This document shows positions 6,472 through 9,779 of a stretch of 9,779 bases of DNA, piece by piece. The stretch comes from an uncultured Eubacterium sp. (GTDB lineage: Bacteria > Bacillota > Clostridia > Lachnospirales > Lachnospiraceae): NCBI GenBank assembly GCA_934358495.1, contig CAKRKO010000090.1, positions 1-9,779 of the forward strand, in the 5' to 3' direction. The notes beneath the pieces were generated by a model. It was not told the origin of the DNA. It saw nothing but the letters and a program-made list of their open reading frames with translations, and did no database searches. Position 1 is the stretch's first letter. The number at the start of each line of letters is the position of its first letter. The position numbers and the translations under genes were made by a program.

Positions 6472-7812
6472 ATGGAAACTAAGAAGAGTATTGGTTTTGG
6501 ATTCAGAGGATGGCTTTTGATTATTGTATTGTTTTTCGGATTTATGATGTTTCAGGTATTTACAAATTATCCGTTAAACATTCTTGCTGATTTTTACGGC
6601 GGGGCTGAGAAGGTAGCAATGCTTATGACAATCGGAACCGGAATTGGAATTGTTTTGCAGATTGTTATCTCAAACTTTATCGGAAAGATAAAAAGTATTA
6701 AAAAGCTGACAGCGGTCATCGGTCTTATAGCGGTTGTGGCAGCATTTGGAGTTGCAAGAATTCCGTTTGTACAGCAGACTGTCTGGTCCGTAGTATATTT
6801 GATTGAAAACGTTGTAGTTACAATGTATGCATTATTTTTCCTGAGTATTATTGCAGGTCAGTGGTTCCCGACCAGAAAAGGAACCGTTATGGGTATTGCA
6901 ACCATCGCTTATCCGGTAAGTAATGGTGTGATCGGATTTTTTGCAGCTACTGTTATGGGACCGCTGGCAACAGGCGGAATGCCTGCAATATGGAAAGGTT
7001 TTTTGCCATTCCTGATTTTAACAACACTGGGATACATTTTATTCCTGATTTTTGTAACCGATTATCCGGAGCAGTGTGGTACGTATCGTGATAATAATAA
7101 AAATATCACACCGGAAGTTGCAAAACAGATGCTGGAAGAAGAAATCAAAAATAAACAGACAACTGTATGGACCACCGGTCATATTTTCAAAAGCCGTGAT
7201 TTCTGGTTTGCAGCAGCAAGCTGTGGACTCCTCATTATGGGTGCTGTTGGAACAATGACACAGTCCAATGCAATTATTTCATCATTCCCAGAGTTAAATT
7301 ATACAATCATTATGCTGATGGTTGCGATATTTGGAGCAATCGGAAGCTGGCTTCTGGGTGTGTTTGATACCCGGTTTGGAACAAAGAAATCTATGATCAT
7401 GGCAATGATCCTTATGATTTTATCCGGTGTGTGCGGTGCACTGGCAACTGCAACAGGAACAGGTGCGCTGGTTGTTATCGCACTGATCTTTGTAGCTATG
7501 TTTATGGGAGCATCTTCAAACTTTACAGTATCTGTAGCAGCACAGTATTGGAGACGAGAGGATTTTTCCGGTGTGTTTGCCTGTGTAAATCCGGTTTCCA
7601 ACATTTTCAATGCAGTTGCACCAACCATCGTTGCAATTTTGATCGCAAGCGTAATGGGCGTGCGTGCAGTATTTATCTTTCTGATGGTTGCGGGAATCAT
7701 CGGTCTGATCCTGATGCTTGCATTTAATAGTGCACATGTAAAAACTGTGGATGATACATATCGTAAAGCAGCCGGAAAACCATTGGATGATGCATTGGTT
7801 GGAAGAAAATAA
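6472..7812 (+). CDS. MFS transporter, OFA (oxalate/formate antiporter) type
   Basis: A 446-residue integral membrane protein with about 12 hydrophobic segments in two halves joined by a hydrophilic loop (about 197-245). Segments begin at residues 14-33 (GWLLIIVLFFGFMMFQVF) and continue to 400-418. The cytoplasmic turn between helices 4 and 5, GQWFPTRKGTVMGIA (129-143), is the signature of OFA-type and related carboxylate carriers, and DTRFGTKKSM (299-308) is the MFS motif-A equivalent between helices 8 and 9. The ATG follows GGAGG at 6462-6466. It is the last gene of the isomerase operon, 60 bases after sufE, and is followed by a terminator. Its place suggests it moves the pathway's substrate or product. 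OFA carriers usually move small organic anions, which hints at a carboxylate or sulfonate. The specificity cannot be read from the sequence. Confidence 0.9.
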   Translation: METKKSIGFGFRGWLLIIVLFFGFMMFQVFTNYPLNILADFYGGAEKVAMLMTIGTGIGIVLQIVISNFIGKIKSIKKLTAVIGLIAVVAAFGVARIPFVQQTVWSVVYLIENVVVTMYALFFLSIIAGQWFPTRKGTVMGIATIAYPVSNGVIGFFAATVMGPLATGGMPAIWKGFLPFLILTTLGYILFLIFVTDYPEQCGTYRDNNKNITPEVAKQMLEEEIKNKQTTVWTTGHIFKSRDFWFAAASCGLLIMGAVGTMTQSNAIISSFPELNYTIIMLMVAIFGAIGSWLLGVFDTRFGTKKSMIMAMILMILSGVCGALATATGTGALVVIALIFVAMFMGASSNFTVSVAAQYWRREDFSGVFACVNPVSNIFNAVAPTIVAILIASVMGVRAVFIFLMVAGIIGLILMLAFNSAHVKTVDDTYRKAAGKPLDDALVGRK

Positions 7813-7854
7813 CCGAGAAATTCAGTCTAATACCATAAATCACTATCGAAAAGG

Positions 7855-7880
7855 ACAGCACCTGCGCGTGCTGTTTTTTT
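7855..7880 (+). terminator. Terminator after the MFS gene
   Basis: ACAGCAC (7855-7861) pairs with GTGCTGT (7868-7874) across the loop CTGCGC, followed by a run of seven T. It marks the end of the isomerase-sufE-MFS operon. Confidence 0.9.
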
Positions 7881-7927
7881 CTGCATGGGAACCGGTTGTA
7901 ATTAATAAAAAGTTTATAGAAAATTCC

Positions 7928-7955
7928 TTGTGTCATGGCGAAATTGCGGTATAAT
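7928..7955 (+). promoter_or_regulatory. Promoter of the zinc-ribbon gene
   Basis: Perfect -10 TATAAT at 7950-7955 with TTGTGT at 7928-7933 as -35 and a 16-base spacer. The predicted start near 7962 leaves a leader of about 90 bases before the ATG at 8053. No operator is obvious, which fits constitutive expression. Confidence 0.65.
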
Positions 7956-8052
7956 ATAGAAAAAGTTATCATAATTAATGCAGAATTTCGCAGATTTTTA
8001 CTGGTTGAATCTGCAATGATGCAATGAACGTGCACAGAAAGGGGTTTTGAAA

Positions 8053-8523
8053 ATGGCTTTTTTTGACAAATTAGGAAACACAATTTCAGCAGCAGGAAAA
8101 ACAGGATTAAGCAAAGCAAAGGAAATTAAAGATACAGCGCGAATCGCATTAGATATCCAGGAACGCGAAGGTGCAATCCGTAAACTTTATCAGGATCTGG
8201 GTCAGGCATATTATCATGCACATAAGGATGATGAGGATTCCGAATATACACAGATTGACGAGATTAAAGCAGCGTTTGAAGAAATCGGTGAACTGAAAGC
8301 TGCGAAAGATGGCATTCGCGGAATCAGAAGATGTCCGGAGTGTGGCGCAGCTATCGCTGATGATGCGAATTTCTGTTCCTCCTGTGGTGCAAAATGTGAG
8401 AAACCGGAGCCGGAAGTATATGAAGGTGAAGTAGTAGATTCTGAGGAAGAAGCAGATGAGGAAACTGCGGAATCTGAAGAAAAGGATGCTCCGGTAGAAG
8501 ACGAAGAGAAGACAGAAGAGTAA
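8053..8523 (+). CDS. Zinc-ribbon protein with acidic tail, function unknown
   Basis: A 156-residue soluble protein with three parts. Residues 1-90 are helical and charged, beginning MAFFDKLGNTISAAGKTGLS, with likely coiled-coil or helical-hairpin segments (KAKEIKDTARIALDIQEREG, and 68-90). Residues 94-111 form a rubredoxin-like zinc ribbon, CPECG...FCSSCGA, with Cys94, Cys97, Cys108 and Cys111. Residues 118-156 are almost entirely Glu/Asp with no hydrophobic core, probably disordered. This domain order is common in uncharacterised Clostridia proteins. The ATG at 8053 is chosen over a TTG at 8047 because AAAGGGG (8038-8044) is properly spaced only for the ATG. It has its own promoter and terminator, so it is monocistronic and unrelated to the operon upstream. 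No function is proposed. Confidence 0.85.
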   Translation: MAFFDKLGNTISAAGKTGLSKAKEIKDTARIALDIQEREGAIRKLYQDLGQAYYHAHKDDEDSEYTQIDEIKAAFEEIGELKAAKDGIRGIRRCPECGAAIADDANFCSSCGAKCEKPEPEVYEGEVVDSEEEADEETAESEEKDAPVEDEEKTEE

Positions 8524-8553
8524 AAAGTGATTCAAAAATCCGTTTGACTTTTT

Positions 8554-8625
8554 GAACGCAGGTCGCAAAGCGACTGTGTTCATGAGCAAGTAGCGAAAGC
8601 GGATTGCGAGTGTCCGCTTTACAAA
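8554..8625 (+). repeat. 72-base dispersed repeat, copy 2 (intergenic)
   Basis: Second copy of the repeat at 6337-6408. Hairpins here are fully Watson-Crick: GTCGC-AAA-GCGAC (8562-8574) and AAAGCGGA/TCCGCTTT (8596-8603/8613-8620). The reading frame that codes the SufE tail is still open here (SDCVHEQVAKADCECP in translation) and continues to a TAA at 8636-8638, but it has no start codon or ribosome binding site. A weak AT hairpin, TTCAAAAA/TTTTTGAA (8531-8538/8549-8556), abuts its left edge. Confidence 0.9.
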
Positions 8626-8645
8626 CAGAAAATATAATGATTATA

Positions 8646-8693
8646 AACGAGTAGCGAGTAACAGTAAATCCAGTTTACCAGCTACTCGTTTTT
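8646..8693 (+). terminator. Terminator after the zinc-ribbon gene
   Basis: AACGAGTAGC (8646-8655) pairs with GCTACTCGTT (8681-8690), ending in TTTTT. An inner hairpin GTAAA/TTTAC (8664-8668/8674-8678) occupies the loop. It lies 120 bases past the stop codon because the repeat at 8554-8625 sits between. Confidence 0.8.
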
Positions 8694-8695
8694 CT

Positions 8696-8751
8696 ATTTG
8701 GTAGAAAATTGCATCGAATTTCCTATCAAATGAAAAGCACTTCGTGCAGAC
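8696..8751 (+). repeat. 55-base post-terminator repeat, copy 1
   Basis: Aligns with 9625-9679 at about 45 of 56 positions with one gap. The shared core is GAATTTYCTATCAAA, then AAAAGCACTTCGTGCA, which folds as GCAC-TTC-GTGC. Both copies begin within a few bases of a terminator's U-run, so they occupy the same kind of site. Confidence 0.8.
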
Positions 8752-8889
8752 TTATTAAATCTGATATTCGCAAAATGAGTGTGTAGCCTGCCAGCGTAAG
8801 TCCGGCTTATATGACAGAACCACATTTTTTTTGATGCAGAAAAGGGAGAAATGGAAATAAAGTAGTAAAAATGTGAAAAAAGTGTGAAA
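8752..8889. other. Noncoding stretch without recognised features
   Basis: Between the post-terminator repeat and the hsp20 operator I see no gene, no convincing promoter and no strong hairpin beyond a CAGA/TCTG pair at its left edge. A run of eight T occurs near 8825-8834 without a stable stem in front of it. Confidence 0.5.
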
Positions 8890-8929
8890 TTAGCACTCGT
8901 CTATCGACATGGCTAATAATGGGTGCTAT
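8890..8929. promoter_or_regulatory. CIRCE-like split operator of hsp20
   Basis: TTAGCACTC (8890-8898) is a perfect left arm of the HrcA-binding CIRCE element. The right arm is GGGTGCTAT (8921-8929), 7 of 9 matches to GAGTGCTAA. The spacer is 22 bases rather than the usual 9. A second, shorter right arm GCTAA (8912-8916) also pairs with TTAGC. The arms bracket the promoter, so binding would block RNA polymerase. Heat-shock control by HrcA is an inference. Confidence 0.55.
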
Positions 8930-8932
8930 AGT
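8904..8932 (+). promoter_or_regulatory. Promoter of hsp20
   Basis: TCGACA (8904-8909), a 17-base spacer, then TATAGT (8927-8932) preceded by TG at 8924-8925, making an extended -10. This is a strong sigma-A promoter by sequence. The start site is near 8939, giving a leader of about 134 bases. Confidence 0.75.
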
Positions 8933-8961
8933 ACAAATAGAACAAAGGAAGAGAGAGAAAA

Positions 8962-8978
8962 GGAACAAAAAAAGTTCC
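8962..8978 (+). other. Hairpin in the hsp20 leader
   Basis: GGAAC and GTTCC flank a loop of seven A (8962-8966/8974-8978). A second pairing, TTCGG with CCGAA, lies near 9015-9029. The ribosome binding site AAAGGAG (9057-9063) is not visibly paired to either, so a thermosensor is not supported. Confidence 0.4.
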
Positions 8979-9072
8979 GAAGATCCTAAAATCCAATACT
9001 CAATGAGAACAACACTTCGGCTACTCCGAATGTGCAGACAATAAAGACAATTAGTGAAAGGAGTAATGACTT

Positions 9073-9534
9073 ATGATGATGCCTAGAATTTTTGGAGAAA
9101 ACTTATTTGATGATTTTATGAACGACTTTGCATTCCCGGATTTTACAGACAGTGCAAATATTGAGAAAGCTTTGTATGGTAAACATGCTAAAAACATGAT
9201 GAAGACAGATGTCAAAGATACTGAAAACGGATATGAAGTAGATATCGATCTTCCGGGCTTCAAGAAAGATGAGATCACAATGAAACTGGAGAACGGTACA
9301 TTAACCGTCAGTGCAGCAAAAGGTCTTGACAAAGATGAAGAGCAGAAAGATAAGAAATATATAAGACGTGAGCGTTATGCAGGTGCTATGAGCAGAAGCT
9401 TCTATGTGGGCGAGCATGTAGCAGTAGAAGATATCCATCCGAAATATGAGAATGGTATTTTAAGCTTTACCGTTCCGAAAAAAGAGCAGAAAGCAGTAGA
9501 AGAGAAAAACAAATTTATTGCCATTGAAGGTTAA
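9073..9534 (+). CDS. Hsp20/alpha-crystallin small heat shock protein
   Basis: A 153-residue ATP-independent chaperone that binds unfolding proteins as large oligomers in the cytoplasm. The N-terminal arm (1-42) is rich in Phe, Met and Asp, as usual. The alpha-crystallin domain covers 43-140: TDVKDTENGYEVDIDLPGFK, then KDEITMKLENGTLTVSA, the RRERYAGAMSRSFYVGEHV strand pair, and NGILSFTVPKKE, the conserved GxLxxxxPK motif. The C-terminal FIAI (148-151) is the I-x-I motif that links dimers. Length and motifs are complete. AAAGGAG (9057-9063) precedes three consecutive ATG codons (9073, 9076, 9079); the first is taken. It is monocistronic, with its own operator, promoter and terminator. Confidence 0.95.
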   Translation: MMMPRIFGENLFDDFMNDFAFPDFTDSANIEKALYGKHAKNMMKTDVKDTENGYEVDIDLPGFKKDEITMKLENGTLTVSAAKGLDKDEEQKDKKYIRRERYAGAMSRSFYVGEHVAVEDIHPKYENGILSFTVPKKEQKAVEEKNKFIAIEG

Positions 9535-9582
9535 TCTGAACGCAGATAAGATAATTGAATCTTAAATGAACTCTCCCTAAAT

Positions 9583-9623
9583 AAAAATCCCTGGCAGGAA
9601 ATAGATCCTGCCAGGGATTTTTT
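9583..9623. terminator. Terminator after hsp20
   Basis: AAAAATCCCTGGCAGGA (9583-9599) pairs perfectly with 9606-9622 across a six-base loop, a 17-base-pair stem ending in TTTTTT. The A-run on the left makes it potentially bidirectional. Confidence 0.92.
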
Positions 9624-9624
9624 G

Positions 9625-9679
9625 ATTTGCCAGGAAATTACGATGAATTTTCTATCAAACAAAAGCACTTCGTGCAAAC
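9625..9679 (+). repeat. 55-base post-terminator repeat, copy 2
   Basis: Second copy of the repeat at 8696-8751, again starting directly behind a terminator, with the same TCTATCAAA and AAAAGCACTTCGTGCA core. It continues into GC-rich short palindromes (CTC-GCAC-GAG at 9688-9697) not present after copy 1. Confidence 0.8.
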
Positions 9680-9714
9680 GATGCGCACTCGCACGAGAAG
9701 AAATTATCTCAGTC

Positions 9715-9771
9715 GAGAAGACTCCCACTTCTGCAAGTGGTGAGTAATAACAAGTCTTTCTCAGTGGGAGT
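9715..9771 (+). repeat. Competing inverted repeats at the right edge
   Basis: ACTCCCACT (9721-9729) can pair perfectly with AGTGGGAGT (9763-9771). The same strand can instead form CCACTT-CTGC-AAGTGG (9725-9740), extended by ACTC/GAGT and enclosed by GAGAAGACT with AGTCTTTCTC (9715-9723/9753-9762). These folds exclude each other. This could be the end of a mobile element (IS200/IS605-type ends are hairpins of this kind), a structured RNA, or another dispersed repeat. The window ends eight bases later. Confidence 0.5.
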
Positions 9772-9779
9772 ACAATCTC

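Noticed and set aside
7299..7700. 133-codon antisense frame inside the MFS gene
   Set aside because: Shadow frame; the sense strand encodes clear membrane helices.
8047..8052. TTG start for the zinc-ribbon protein
   Set aside because: Only two bases from the AAAGGGG sequence; the ATG at 8053 has proper spacing.
8554..8751. CRISPR-like array from the repeated segments
   Set aside because: Repeats are of different families, not regularly spaced, and no cas genes are present.
8938..9072. RNA thermometer in the hsp20 leader
   Set aside because: Hairpins are visible, but neither sequesters the ribosome binding site, and no ROSE or fourU pattern was found.

Overview
The window reads as the chromosome of a low-to-moderate G+C Gram-positive anaerobe, most likely a Lachnospiraceae-type gut Clostridium. 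The evidence is strong AAGGAGG-type ribosome binding sites, sigma-A style promoters, an OFA-type MFS carrier, a small Hsp20 with a CIRCE-like element, and compact U-tailed terminators. Species cannot be named from the sequence alone.

Positions 1-7880 hold a two-part metabolic locus. A partial gene on the minus strand (ends at 271) and a complete plus-strand gene (3993-5516) are paralogues of the L-fucose/L-arabinose isomerase-like fold; both carry the block YEGPCRFG near the N-terminus. Between them lie a LysR regulator (586-1518), a SufS-type cysteine desulfurase (1594-2820) and a second LysR regulator overlapping it by 4 bases (2817-3713). These end at a long terminator. A second transcription unit then carries the complete isomerase-like gene, a 139-residue unrecognised protein with a possible acyl-carrier-like C-terminal half, a SufE-like sulfur acceptor and a 12-helix MFS transporter. 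The first three overlap by 1-4 bases; the unit ends at 7880. No sufB, sufC, sufD or sufU is present, so the SufS/SufE pair looks dedicated to something other than bulk Fe-S assembly. My inference is a LysR-controlled pathway that imports a small, perhaps sulfur- or selenium-containing, carbohydrate-like or carboxylate substrate and processes it with the isomerase-like enzymes. The substrate is unknown.

LysR-type T-N11-A dyads sit at the expected places: two identical 15-base boxes between the divergent paralogue and the first LysR gene, and one 7+7 base dyad centred about 65 bases upstream of the predicted start of the second unit.

Positions 7881-9779 are unrelated housekeeping or stress genes: a monocistronic zinc-ribbon protein with an acidic tail, and an Hsp20 chaperone whose promoter lies inside a CIRCE-like dyad with an unusually wide spacer. 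This part is rich in small repeats. One 72-base repeat occurs after the zinc-ribbon gene and again inside the 3' end of the sufE-like gene, where it encodes the last 24 residues. A second repeat of about 55 bases follows two separate terminators. The window ends in a foldable inverted-repeat block.
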